The translations under genes were made by a program, and so were the position numbers. Below are positions 45,373 to 57,119 of a stretch of DNA of 64,000 bases, piece after piece. Each line of letters starts with the position of its first letter. The first letter of the stretch is position 1. The DNA lies in assembly GCA_963514095.1 (NCBI GenBank), contig OY741283.1, positions 1,001,056-1,065,055 on the forward strand, written 5' to 3'. The notes under the pieces were generated by a model. The model had not been told where the DNA came from and did not search any database. It was given only the letters and a program-made list of their open reading frames with translations. The stretch is from Eutrigla gurnardus. Its lineage: Eukaryota > Chordata > Actinopteri > Perciformes > Triglidae.

Positions 45373-48300
45373 GTAATGCTGTCAGAGGGTGTTTTTAAAA
45401 AGGTGTTTGCGTGTCCTCAGGTCTGCTGGACGCTGAGATGTCCTCCACTCGGACCGCCTGTGAGGAAGCCATGACGGTCCTGGAGGAAGTCATCATGTTC
45501 ACCTTCCAGCAGTCCGTCTACTATCTAACCAAGGTTGGCTGCCACACATGAAAACACCACCTTTCTTTAACACACGCTCATGTAGTGACCGACCTCAGCA
45601 ACTTTCACGTCCGCTTGACCTGTAGAACCGACGCGCCGGTCACATGTGAAGCAGGAAATTGGACTTCATAAACACTATATTCTGTTTTCATTGAGCGTAT
45701 TCCAGATGGAAAACACAATAAGAGAATGGAAACACTGAATCTCAGTCAGGAAAGGCCTGTGAGATAGCGAGCCGTGTGTCCTTTCCACTGACTGGAATAT
45801 AAACAAAAAGACAATCTCGTTTCCCAAGGTTACACTGGTTTCACTGGTTTGTTGAATAACACAACCAGAATGCCAGAACCACAGTATGAAGTCGCAGAGA
45901 ATAAATGTCATGTTTATTTTTTAGAGCTCAGTCAAAAACACACTCTTTATGGAGAAATATGAGAAAAAAAATAATTGTAAGAGACTAAATTGAATTATTT
46001 TATTTGTATATTTATGATTGATATGAAGAAGAATATTTAATGACAATAAAAGGGGCTTGAGATCGAGCCGTGGGGTGCACCATGGGGCCCGGAGATACCA
46101 CTCTAATGCTTTAAAGACGTACATCTAGACTTTTCAAAGTGTGGAAAGCTTGCGTCTGGATTTGCTTTGTGACTGTCAGCAATAAAACAGTCCTGTTTTA
46201 CAGCCCGACGGGACCCTCCCAGACTATATTTATGTGACTTTCCCATGTTAAAGATGCTTATTAAAGTCTGGTTCATGCAGAATCCAGTCGACATCAGAGC
46301 AGCAGAGTGTGTAGAAACGCCAGCACCCCCGCCCAGAGACTGTTTGAGGAAGAGTGGGAAGGAAGCAGGAACAGTCTGTGCTGTTGTTTTGAATGCTCAG
46401 GCATATTTCAACAGCCTGCACTGCAAAACAGACGCTTTACTGTACAGCGTCTGCTCTTCGGGGCTAAAACTCCAGCTGAGGAGTTTCTTTTATTTGCTTG
46501 TTTTTACCATCATGTTTGTCACTTTTAAAGCTTGTTAAAGGAGCAGTTCCAGCTTCATTTTTAAGGGATAAGGGATTTCAATTCCTCAAGTGTTACATTT
46601 CTGAATGTGCTGGTGACTGTTGAAAAAAAAGAGGATGTGTTTCCTGAAGAGGAAGACAAACTTTCATCAACAGGGGAAAAGAAGGGGAGGTGGAGAGTTT
46701 CTGATTATTTCCTGTGAAATGTGACTCAAAAACCTTAACTTGCTGACATTAAAATTAGAATATAAACATACATATCGGCCAAAAGGGCATTAAAGTAGCT
46801 GTTAAATACAAAACTAAAATATTTATGTGCTATGTTGTTTTACACAACAGATGTACAGAAATGTGTGATGTTCCAGATGTGTTTTAAATGTGTCTGAGGT
46901 CATTCTCTCAGCCATGGCTGTGTTAATGTGTGTGTGGGTCTAACGGGTGATGTCATGCCGTGTGAAACAATGGCAGAACTGTGATGGTGATAAGAGCTGA
47001 ATCTGTGTGAGAACTGACAACGAGGCGGCGTTCAATGAACCCGGACTCAGATTCTGCTGCGTTTGTGATTTACTGTCTTTTTTAAGTTATTTTATTTTCA
47101 GTCAACTCGAAAATTTGACCCTTTTTAAGATTTTAAAATGCAAAGAAAAGGCCAAACTTTGATGAGATAGAAATTCACGGCATGTTTTTAACTAATGAAA
47201 CTTTCTGCTTCAAGTATTCATTGGCGTTTAGCACTGCGGTTGAAAAACAGTTTGCTCAGGCAAACCACCTGCATCTAATAGCACCATCATTTACAAAAAC
47301 AAATATTTTGATGTCATAAAATGTGATGCCTTTCCCAGCTTAATTCATAAAGCCTCAATAGAAGCAGCTTGGGTCCTAAAAAGAATGTGACAATGGTTTA
47401 ATCGGACATTAATCACAGATTTAAAAGGTACCAGGATGTTCTATGATAATTACCTGTTCTGTTTTAATCCGGGACTCAAACTGTGGTGAAACTGCTGTTT
47501 TTTCTTCAACTGGCCTTTTGTAGTTGAGAAACGTGAGCTCTTCTTTTCCAGAGTATGTACTCGGCCCTGCCCGGGCTGCTGGACGGGAACCCGTTCTCGG
47601 AGAGCGGCCAGCTGCGAGCGCCCGACGGACTCGGCGGCGTCCTGGAGGTGCTGAAGGAGGCGCTGAAGCTCCTCACGGCCTTCCAGGTGCATCCGGACAT
47701 CTCCATGCAGCTGTGCGCCTACCTGTTCTTCTTCATCAACGCGTCGCTGTTCAACGCCCTCATGGAGCGCGGTGAGGCCTCAGCACAGAATGACATGGCA
47801 AAGTGGCAAAGTGAGCGAGCATTCATGTTTCCAAGAGGATGAACCCCACCGACTTTGACGATGATTTCCACAGAACAATTGTGGTTTTAAGAGGAATGTT
47901 TGAGCATTAAGTCCTGGAGTTTAATGTGCTGTTTATTACTTTCAAACAGGCTTCAGTCTAGTCCTAATATAGACACAGAAACGGCATTCATTTACTGTTT
48001 TCATCTTCCTCTGAACATTTCAGATGGAAACCATTTAGAGTAAAGAACATTTAAGCGTTTCAATCTTAACCAGGCTAATATTATTAATAATACAACTTAT
48101 TTGATCACATGCCTGGTCTGCTACAAACAAATAAACCTGATTTTGCACGTTAATTTCATCTCTAATTTCGACTGCTTTCTGCTCTTCAGGGTCTGATGCC
48201 GGGTTCTACCAGTGGTCCCGGGGTGTTCAGATCCGGGCCAACCTGGACCTGCTGATGGACTGGATCCAGAGCATCGGTCTGGGCGATCTGGCCAACGAAT

Positions 48301-51300
48301 TCTTCCAGAAGCTCTCTGCTGCTGTCAACCTGCTGGCCACACCCAAAGAAACCCTGCTGCAGGTCAGAGGTCACCCACGTCTGCCTTCCTGTTTGCCTCT
48401 CCGTGGGCGGCTGCAGCCCGAGCGCCGAGTCATGTTTACGTCAGCGCGAATGTTTTCATTGTCTTAAAGGTGTCAGTACAAAGAAACACTTTAACCTTTC
48501 TGCAGAAACTCCTCCTCTTCACTACAGCTTCTGATTGTTGCCAAACATGACGACGGCGGTTACTAGTTATGTCATAAAAAAGAAGCATGTCATTGATGGT
48601 TGATGGTTATAGTGCACTTTAAACTCCCATGATGCCGTTCACGTTGATCAGATATGAGGAAATGGCCTTGAACAACAAAATACACTCAAACAATAAACGC
48701 ATGACATCATGGTCATCACCTCAGTCACTTAAAGGTGTATGGACCTGGAGTATATCCTGTTAGCCAGAGTGTGTGTGTAGTATATTCACGTTTATCATCA
48801 TTATTAGTATTATTATTATTAAGAGGCCCCTGATTGGTTGAGTCCCCTGGTAAGCCCGTGCATTAAGACGCCTTCGCTCGCAATATAATCAGCTTAAATC
48901 CTTTGTATTCAAGACAAGTGGAAATATGTGGTCGAGAGCACACAAACAGCATTTTAATGTTCAGGAACACATCGGCGTATCTGCTTTCCCTCATGTTTAC
49001 TGTTTGCTGTGCGGTGGCAGCTCGACTTTTAATCCCTCCTTAAGCACACCGCTCTCTTAGTTACCCATTCAAATCGCCGGGCCGTGAATAAACCGACACA
49101 TAACATCAGCCGGAGTGATGACTGACGGGGGAACAAAGGTCATTCAGAAGTACAAATTCACATTTTATCTACTCAATTTGATATAAACCTAAAGCCATCA
49201 AAGCTGGCCTGTAACTCAAGACGAATGCAGTGAGTAGTTACTGCGTCTTGGGTTTCACTTCCATGGGGATGATTGTAAACTGTATTACAAAGGCACAGAC
49301 ACGGTTTATAGCGACGTGGCGGGCTCAGTTGGGAGTTTATATTAAAACCTTCTTGTCCCAACAGAAACGTCTTTAAGACCCTCATATAGAAAAGTAGTTC
49401 CCGACTGTCTTTTCCTCATCATCCCCACATTAAAGGCTTCATTTAGTCAGGATCATTTTCACATTATAATTGTCTCTCTATAGGTAGTGCATGTGTTTTT
49501 CTGGACCGGCCCAGTTGAGATAGTTGTAGTAGGATAAAATGATATTAGTGATAACGCTTTCTTATAAGGACATTCTAGTTTTCACTGTGTGAGGTGGATT
49601 CTACTTCTATAGGATGTTGAAACTGTGTTTGGATTTTTCATTTTCAAGCTGTGAGCTGTTTATTTTCCTCCTGACCCCAAATCTATTTTTAGAAATCACA
49701 ACGTAGTCGAGGTAATGAGTTGAGCTTTTCCGGCCCACGTACCCTGACGTCTGCACGTGTACTCCCCGAGGTACAAGTACAAGTACCCCTGGTTGGGAAT
49801 CAGTTAATGTGATAGAAGTATAAGTCTACCTACTCTATCTGGAGGGGGTTTTAGTGTGAGGCATAGTCTCACCCACCTGTTCTCTCTGTATGACTCGGAG
49901 TGGTGACTCCGGTCTGAGACATCACAACGCAGCGAAGCAGCTGTTGAAGGCCTCGTCTTGTTCATGGGGGGGGGGTTGCTGTTGCTAGGAAGCGGGCGGT
50001 TTCATGCTATGTATCGTCGCCCCTGGCATGAGGTCACTTTGTGGCTCGCTGCGACGGAGCACACACCCTCGGCAGATTTTTCCATCCGGAGTTCTGGTTT
50101 CTCTGTAAGAAGTGGCTGGCTTTGCTGGCACGGCTGTAAATTACACCAGAGGGCCGGGCCGTTGCTTGTTTCACCAGCGTTTATGGAGAGCACAACATCT
50201 ATTTTTAGGAGAAAATAGCCACTGAACTCTAAATCTCAGACATAACAGAGACATTTTTGAGTTTCTGCACTTTATAAGCTGCATTTAAACTCCCCCTCTG
50301 CTGAGCTCAGTGTTTGTGTTCTAAGAGAAGGGCAGGGACACGACAACATTTAACTTATGGTTTCTGTTGTGGCCCCAGCATGTCTGGGCAGAGTCTCATA
50401 CTTCCACCAATTCAACTGGAAGACACACTGAATGAGCGGTGTCTGATTTATATGATGACAGGAACATCGCTGGCATGTGACTCACCTGTTTCCTGATCCG
50501 CTAGAACTACTTCATGTTGTCATCAGAGGAGCTAATATTTCTTCATATTTCATGATAAGGATCTACGAGACGCGGAGTGGAAAAGTTTACATTCTCACGC
50601 TGCACAGAATGACGTGTTAATCATCAGGGATGCACCGAAATGAAAGTTCTTGTCCGAAACCGAAAACCGAAAATGAGGAAACCAAGGCCGAAAACCGAAA
50701 CACCGAAAGAAATTCATATTCCAATTATGAGTACCATTGCATTTATGGCTATGACTGGTCTTTATAACGTGGATCAAGCACAGTCCCGAGGAAGTGCATA
50801 GATCTCAGCGGAACGTCCACACCGCAGACATGATGGCGCTGATCCAGACAAGCGGGCGCTGGCCGCGGTTTTAGTTTGCATCATCATAACTTTGTGTTTC
50901 GGCCGTGTTGTTTCAGTGATAAAAGTATTTCGGCGGCCGAATATTCGGTAAACACCTTTTAAGCTTTTGTTCCACATATCATGTAAGATGTGTTGATCCA
51001 GTCAGGCTCATTAAACCTCAGGTGAAGGGCCCTAATGTTTTATACAACACTGGAAGTGTAGCATATCGCCTTCTTATCAGCGTTTATCTGCACCTACCTG
51101 TTGTAGTCCTGCATGTGTTCCTAACCTGGAGATAGATGAATAAATATTAAATTTCTCTTCGACGAGGAAACGTCCATAGCTCTGAGTGTTTTTCTTTGTT
51201 GCTTCATGTCCGTCCAGGCGTCCTGGGCGTCTCTCAGGACCGAGTTTGCGGCCTTGAACGCTGCCCAGCTCCACCACATGCTGAGGGAGTACACCTCCAC

Positions 51301-54300
51301 TAAAGCCTGCCCCGCCGGGTGGAGCCCGCCGCCAGACGAGGCAGAGGACGCCGTCAGGACGGGTGGGTGACGTAGCTGATGACACAAAGCTTCGTCTGCC
51401 ATACGTGTCAGAGGTGTTTTTCGTCACGAACGCTGTAACGAAGCTCATGTCGTGTGTGATGGACGACCTTTCTCTCCTCCTGCAGCCGACATCCTGGAAA
51501 GCTTCGACAGCCACCCGCCGCTCATCCTGCCCAGCAGCACCTTTCACTTGGAGCTGGGCAAAGCCGTGGTGGAGCCCGCTCTGTTCCAGCAGCTCGCCCG
51601 TCTGCAGGAGTTCCTACGCCGACTCCCCCGCAGTGAAACCCAAGCTGAGCCCGATGTGGAGGAACAGGTAACGAGCCCTCTGACCCCCAGAGCAGGAAAT
51701 GAGGCACCTTAAAGTTCCTGCAGCTGTTATTGATTTGACTTCATGTTCCCCCAGACCCTCAACGGGACCACCACAGACAGCCAGTCTACGACCTCACCCT
51801 CCGTCACAGTCTTCCAGGATCCGGCCCATCAGGCGGTCCCCGACCCGGCTACCTGCCCCTCCTCTGAGGCGGACCTGGACCACCCCACCTCCCCGACTCA
51901 GGCCCGAGGATCCCACGGTGACCTGAGCAGCTGTGAGGCGGTCCTGACCCAGAAGCTGAAGAACCTGGAGCTGCAGAACACCCTCCCAGGACACGCCGAC
52001 ATGGGCTACCACAAGAGCCTGGCGCTGGACCCGTCCTGCCTGCTGACGCCGCCCAACACGCCGCAGGGCATGGAGCTGGCGGAGCTGGAGGCCGGTCTGA
52101 GGGAGGGCGCCCGCCAGCAGAGGAAAGGTAACATCACGGTTCATGTCATTAAACGTTTCAATCTTTGTCAAGTTAAAAATCCTCAGGTCAAGAACAGAAG
52201 CAGTTAGTTGCAGCTCTCATGCCTCGTATTGAAAACACGTCAAATATAATATATATATATTCTTTAAAACCCCTGCAGGGTTTCTGTCAATTTAAAGAAT
52301 AACAAATACAGAGTTTGGTAGGATTTCATCGTTCAGGAGGTTTTTATCTCCTCCTGAAACAAACAGAGAGGCTGAATGCTGAGTAAAGAAGTCACACATC
52401 ATGTCAGCGAGGATGGTTTCTCTGGTAACTTAAAAATATTTAATCCGGTTTAATTATATAGTTATATCCCCTTTTAAAATCACAAAGGATATTAAAGACA
52501 GACAGCCGTCTTCAGAGCACAGAAGCTTGAAAGCAGCTTCTTTCCTCCGGCGGTGAGGCTCCTAAATTCATCCTCCACCTTTTTACTGTATCATGTTTTT
52601 TTTGTGTATTTTTCTTATGTAGCAATACTTTGACTCAAAACCAAATTTCCGTGTGGAAATGACAATAAATTGAGGCCAAAATTAAAAAAAGCGTATGATA
52701 AAATGTGACTTAAACTGGATTAAAAGCTTCTGTCCAACACACATGAAAGAGGGATGTGATGCCATCCAATGAAACGCACCGTTACCTTCACTCTATTTGG
52801 GAACGGGGGATAATATAAGTACACAACCCCAACAGAAATATGAAACATATGTGGAGCCGTCTTTTAGACATTTGAATGCATAAAAGTGACACGTGACACT
52901 TTTAAAGTGCTCTTTAAAGCCACAACCAGCTGGCAGACATTAAGCCAAGCCTGACAACAGAAGATGATAATTGAGAGTTTTGCGAGCGAGCGTACAAAGA
53001 AAACCACGAAACAAACAGTAAACCAGGCGTGATGAGAAACCGGCGGCGGCGTCTCAAAAGGCCCATTCATGGTTTCACTTCCACACAGGAGGTTTTGATT
53101 CCGATGACACACGGCCGTGTCATAGGGGACGCTCAAACCTGGAATGAGGTCACCTCTCAAAAACCTCAGTCACCTCCTCTGACTGAATCTATTAAGGGAA
53201 ATATTTAGTGACTTGACCTCCAGGACCCCGCTGCATATTTGTTCCAGGTCCACATGAAGGTAACCCGCGACATTAAAGAGGTGGCGCGCCTTCTCTCGGT
53301 CCTCCCTTCATCTTTTCTTGGTTTTTACTGACTCTGGAGGTCAGGAATTTCAAGTGGAGGGCTGTGCAGGGTGGGCTCGCCGTGCAAAGGAAAGGCTGTT
53401 TCCTCTCCCACCCCTATTGTTCCTGGCCGCCCCGTCATGAGGTCATCTGTAGGGAGGGAGAGGGAGGCACAGAGTCCACTACTTCACTTTTTAGTTTAAG
53501 GAGTTTAAATCGGACGTATCTGTGGGAGAAGTACTCAGATGTTTTACTTTTTGGACTATAGGAGGTACTCATCTTTAGTCAGTATTTCCTACTGAAGGAA
53601 CAGACGGATGAAAGAAATGCCGTGTCAAAACATGTTTTAGACATAAATATCAGTTTAAATAATACGCTGTATTTTCACAACTTTACCTCGCCGTCATACG
53701 GCTCTTTCTGTCGGAAACTCTCTTCAAAGCCACCGGACTCATTTACATTTACATGTAGGGCATTTAGCAACTCAACTCAGCTTTATTGTGAGTTTCTTCA
53801 CACGTACCAGACATACAAAGGTTTCTCACTGTCCCACCGTGGAGGAGATAAAGTGTACAACAGAAAAAAACATTTACTAATACTAAAAATAAACAATAGA
53901 ATGTAATATAAAAGTCTGCTATGTATATGTTAGAAAGTAGCAGCAACAGTTTGTGGTCGTAGTGCAGGTTGTTAATGACGAGACTCCAAGCAAACTTTAA
54001 GGATCCGTCTAACGAGGCGGATCCAGAAGGTCTCCTTCAGATCTGATCCAGGCCTTTCGGAAACACTTTTCATCACATGTGATTGTGTTTGCATTTAAGA
54101 GGGTTCAACCTCGGGGACCCCCCAGAAAGGGTTTAAACCCGGAGGATTTTGTTGATCCTGATCAGATGTCTCCGACTCTCATTGGTTCCTTGTTGCATTA
54201 TGGTTTCTCTCTTAGTGCCGTTTTTATAAAAGTAATTTGTTGAAAGGGTTTGAGGATTAAACAAAGCCATCTGGCACCATCTGTGTTAATTAGCAGCGTA

Positions 54301-57119
54301 TTCAATAGTTTAATACAATCCGTAGCGTTTTCATGTGGAGTTTTCTAGTAGAAATGTCTTTCCCATTTTTATTTCTCATGAAGTTAATATTATTTTAATG
54401 TATTATTTTTGGTGACCTTATTAGACATTTTATGATTGGAACATCTCTTTATATATTTTTTCTCTTTTTTTCTGATATTTTTTAGACTTTTAATTAATTA
54501 ATCAGTGAAATAATCAGAACATTACATAGAAAATACTTAGTAGTTACTTGTTATTTTATTTTAAACATGAGAGCAGAAAATCAGCACTAAGTTTATTTAC
54601 CAGAGTTCCCTGCTGGTCATCGTTTGTTTAAGCGTAAAAGAAACATTTTTATTTTATATAATGTTGATGTTATAATGTAGGGAATGTTTCAAATGCAGCT
54701 ATTGTATAATAACCACATTAATTAATTAGCCATTAATGTGAAATCATCCGTAATGAAAGTCATGTTTATGTCATGGAGTCGTTTTACACCCTGATGGGAA
54801 GCCGGTAAACGTCCCACCATGCATTGCGTTACCTTTTGCCTCCAGTGTATCTACCTCTGTGCTTTTGGCTAACGGCTAATGTTATTTTGAAAGTTTGGTA
54901 ATCCTTTAATCTGGCCCAAGAATTACAGAGAGGTGGTGATGTCAGGAGAGAAAAGAGCAGTGGCCGATCCGTCATGGGAATTTACAGTTGGGTTGGTGCG
55001 TGGAATCTTAATTGGGGCGGCATTGTTCGGGGCAGGTCCTGCGTGGGGGGCAGACAGGCTGCATGTTGGGAAGGGGGGGGGGGGGGGTGCTAGAGCAGGA
55101 GCTGCAGGGGTGGGAACAGTTTTATAGATGGGGGGGTTCTACTGTTGCTGCGTTGTTGTTGTGACAGGACGACACACATGAGGAAGACAGGAAGTCCCTG
55201 TTACATGCTAACCTGTCTGCATGCTAACCTGTCTGCATGCTAACCTGTCTGCATGGTAACCTGTCTGAATGATAACCTGTCTGCATGCTAACCTGTCTGC
55301 ATGATAACCTGTCTGCATGATAACCTGTCTGCATGCTAACCAGACTGAATGATAACCTGTCTGCATGCTAACCTGTCTGCATGCTAACCTGTCTGCATGC
55401 TAACCTGACTGAATGATAACCTGTCTGCATGCTAACCTGTCTGCATGATAACCTGTCTGCATGCTAACCTGTCTGCATGCTAACCTGACTGAATGATAAC
55501 CTGTCTGCATGCTAACCTGACTGAATGATAACCTGTCTGCATGCTAACCTGTCTGCATGCTAACCTGTCTGCATGATAACCTGTCTGAATGATAACCTGT
55601 CTGCATGCTAACCTGTCTGCATGCTAACCTGTCTGCATGATAACCTGTCTGAATGATAACCTGTCTGCATGCTAACCTGACTGTATGATAACCTGTCTGC
55701 ATGCTAACCTGACTGAATGATAACCTGTCTGCATGATAACCTGTCTGCATGCTAACCTGACTGAATGATAACCTGTCTGCATGATAACCTGTCTGCATGC
55801 TAACCTGACTGAATGATAACCTGTCTGCATGATAACCTGTCTGCATGATAACCTGTCTGCAGATGTTTTTGTGAATTTTCTATGAACATAAGCAGGCCTT
55901 TATAATATAATAACATGTATCACTATAATAAAATGAAAGATATAATATAATCACATGTATCACTATAATAACATGAAAGATATAATATAATAACATGTAT
56001 CACTATAATAACATGAAAGATATAATATAATAACATGTATCACTATAATAACATGAAAGATATAATATAATCACATGTATCACTATAATAACATGACCTC
56101 CCTGTCTGTCTGTCAGCGAGCGGCTGTGCCGACGGGAGGACGGAGGATGAAGACGAAGGCCGGGAGGAGGTGTTCACGGTGGAGCTCCGTAGAGGACCTC
56201 ATGGTCTCGGTCTGGCCCTCGTGGACGGGATGGTACCTCCTTTTACTTCTTCTAAGTATTAACAGTAAACAGTCATTTGGAAGGTCAACTCTTATCTGGA
56301 TAGTTTCAGACAGCAGCCACGTGGGTGTTTTATGTTTATGCAGTTTAATCCGGGACACAGAAAAACCTCATGTAGCCGCTCAGATGTGATGAAGACTAAT
56401 CAGATCAGAGCGAAGGGATTTCTACGACCAATCTAATCTCACTAAATGTTGTACTGACTGAAGTCCTGTTTTAAACCGACTCATGATGGTAACACACGAT
56501 ACACTGTCAGTTAAATATCAGGCTGAATAATATTGTTAGTATTGTACTATTTGTAGAATTTAATCTCATCAAATATGCCGACATTCGAAGCTTCATTCTA
56601 AAAACCTCAACAGAAGTATTGGAAGCATCACCAAGGTTTTAGGATTCATCCTCTGGGGAACACGAATGTCTGTCTTTTCAAGTCAATCCCTCCGAATAGT
56701 CGTCGACCAAAGAGGTGGACTTTCTACTGCATGACTAGAAAATCATTTCTCAGTCCATAACCGTCGGTTATCGTCACCTTTTCCTCGTTTACTCAGAAAA
56801 CCCAGCTGAGGATGAGCGGCATCTACGTGAAGTCGGTGGTTCCCGACTCTCCCGCCGCTCGCTGTCAGAAGCTGAGGACGGGCGATCGCATCCTGGCCGT
56901 GAACGGCATCAGCGTGGTCGGGATGGAGTACAACATGTACGTATTAAAGTACACATTACAGATATGACTCATATCTCCTCCCCGTGTTTACAGCTCATTG
57001 TGTGATCTGGTTTCAGAGGCAGAGAACTGATCCGGTCGGCGGGAGACTCTCTCAGACTGCTGGTGGCCAAAATCGAGTCGAAGACGAGCAGCAAGGGCTC
57101 GGCTACGACTAAATGCTGA
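37159..57119 (+). CDS. radil: RADIL-like Rap effector: RA, FHA-like, DIL and PDZ domains (16 coding exons)
   Basis: Exons: 37159-37286, 37866-38195, 38836-39071, 40739-41067, 43041-43739, 43996-44033, 45149-45318, 45421-45533, 47552-47771, 48190-48362, 51218-51362, 51486-51667, 51755-52127, 56117-56232, 56797-56936, 57017-57119. The sum is 3495 bp, giving 1164 aa with phase kept throughout. Basic N-terminus; Ras-association domain about 105-225 (VPGILKIFGSDIC, SAKELVKEALERY, NDYVLCDVIG, GDNEKPLMLQSLW). FHA-like region about 342-460 (SGTTTIFGCCS, LLFAPDVLPQHCCVRR, VGLGKHYLFMFKDP). DIL domain about 520-890, the myosin-V cargo-binding-like fold (LTPAFLLSLCIQHSA, WMANSIELLHFIQ, FTFQQSVYYLTK, NEFFQKLSAAVNLLATP). 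Disordered Ser/Pro segment 922-1062. PDZ about 1063-1150 with carboxylate loop GLGL at 1075-1078. RADIL binds activated Rap1 and supports integrin adhesion and, in zebrafish, neural-crest migration. RASIP1, the nearest paralogue, lacks the PDZ. Exon 8 has a weak GTTGGC donor. Intron 13 holds large minisatellites. The N-terminal start is the least certain part. Confidence 0.92.
41101..41420. mobile_element. Degenerate dispersed repeat (AGGGCTGTAACTATCATT family)
   Basis: In radil intron 4. Starts TAGGGCTGTAACTATCATTT and contains ACGTGACGTCTTCAAATGTC and TTGTTTTGTTTGACC. It is a member of the same fish repeat family as GGGCTGCACTAATCATTATG at 32332 and 32584 and the fragment near 33240. Non-coding. 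Confidence 0.6.
44102..44116. repeat. (AT)n microsatellite in radil intron 6
   Basis: Short run of seven to eight AT dinucleotides. Confidence 0.85.
44535..44892. repeat. Large inverted repeat (hairpin) in radil intron 6
   Basis: Left arm 44535-44624 (GATTAATCTACTTATCACAT to GTGGAACTTTGC) is the near-perfect reverse complement of right arm 44781-44892. The spacer is about 156 bases. The left arm has 5 GAG triplets; the right arm has 13 CTC triplets at the same place, which accounts for the length difference. The spacer has its own small palindrome of TATATACTATATAGTATATA type (about 44630-44660). No ORF. Could be a foldback transposon or a hairpin-forming MITE. Confidence 0.9.
44792..44830. 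repeat. (CTC)13 triplet repeat
   Basis: Thirteen uninterrupted CTC triplets inside the right arm of the hairpin; the partner arm carries five. Confidence 0.95.
45343..45371. repeat. (TTA)n microsatellite in radil intron 7
   Basis: About nine TTA triplets in the 102-base intron between exons 7 and 8, so they occupy more than a quarter of that intron. Confidence 0.9.
50625..50949 (+). mobile_element. Non-autonomous hAT-like element
   Basis: In radil intron 10. Left end CAGGGATGCACCGAAATGAA, then repeated CCGAAAACCGAAA motifs. Right part GGCCGAATATTCGGT, the complement of the left CCGAA theme, ending before the expected GCATCCCTG. The CAGGGATGCACCGAA terminal sequence is typical of widespread fish hAT-type MITEs. 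There is no transposase frame, and the right terminal repeat appears truncated. Confidence 0.72.
52128..55190 (+). other. radil: radil intron 13, proximal 3 kb
   Basis: AT-rich intron sequence with an L2 tail fragment at about 53739-53769. I see nothing coding. A G-run of about 16 at 55072-55087 lies near the start of the minisatellite block. Confidence 0.55.
55196..55861. repeat. 16-bp minisatellite in radil intron 13, about 41 copies
   Basis: Tandem 16-mers of three main types: CTGTCTGCATGCTAAC, CTGTCTGCATGATAAC and CTGACTGAATGATAAC, mixed in higher-order groups. The 300-base minus-strand open frame over it is an artefact: 16 is not a multiple of 3, so a 48-base cycle repeats a 16-residue pseudo-peptide. 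Confidence 0.95.
55901..56095. repeat. 40-42 bp AT-rich tandem array before radil exon 14
   Basis: About five copies of a 40-42 bp unit (ATAATATAATAACATGTATC, ACTATAATAACATGAAAGAT). The last copy ends only about 20 bases before the exon 14 acceptor at 56116, so it occupies the branch-point zone. Confidence 0.92.
56600..56770 (+). mobile_element. Dispersed repeat copy (ATTCATCCTCTGGGGAACAC type)
   Basis: In radil intron 14, immediately before exon 15. GATTCATCCTCTGGGGAACA, then CGAATGTCTGTC and GTCGACCAAAGAGGTGGAC: the same family as at 2430, 10870 and 63030. Confidence 0.6.

Noticed and set aside
55544..55846. 100-codon minus-strand frame over the 16-bp array
   Set aside because: A 48-base cycle of the repeat keeps the frame open; the peptide is a pure repeat with no start context.
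55196..55861. CRISPR-like array of short repeats
   Set aside because: Units are contiguous 16-mers without unique spacers, in an intron of a vertebrate gene; it is a minisatellite.
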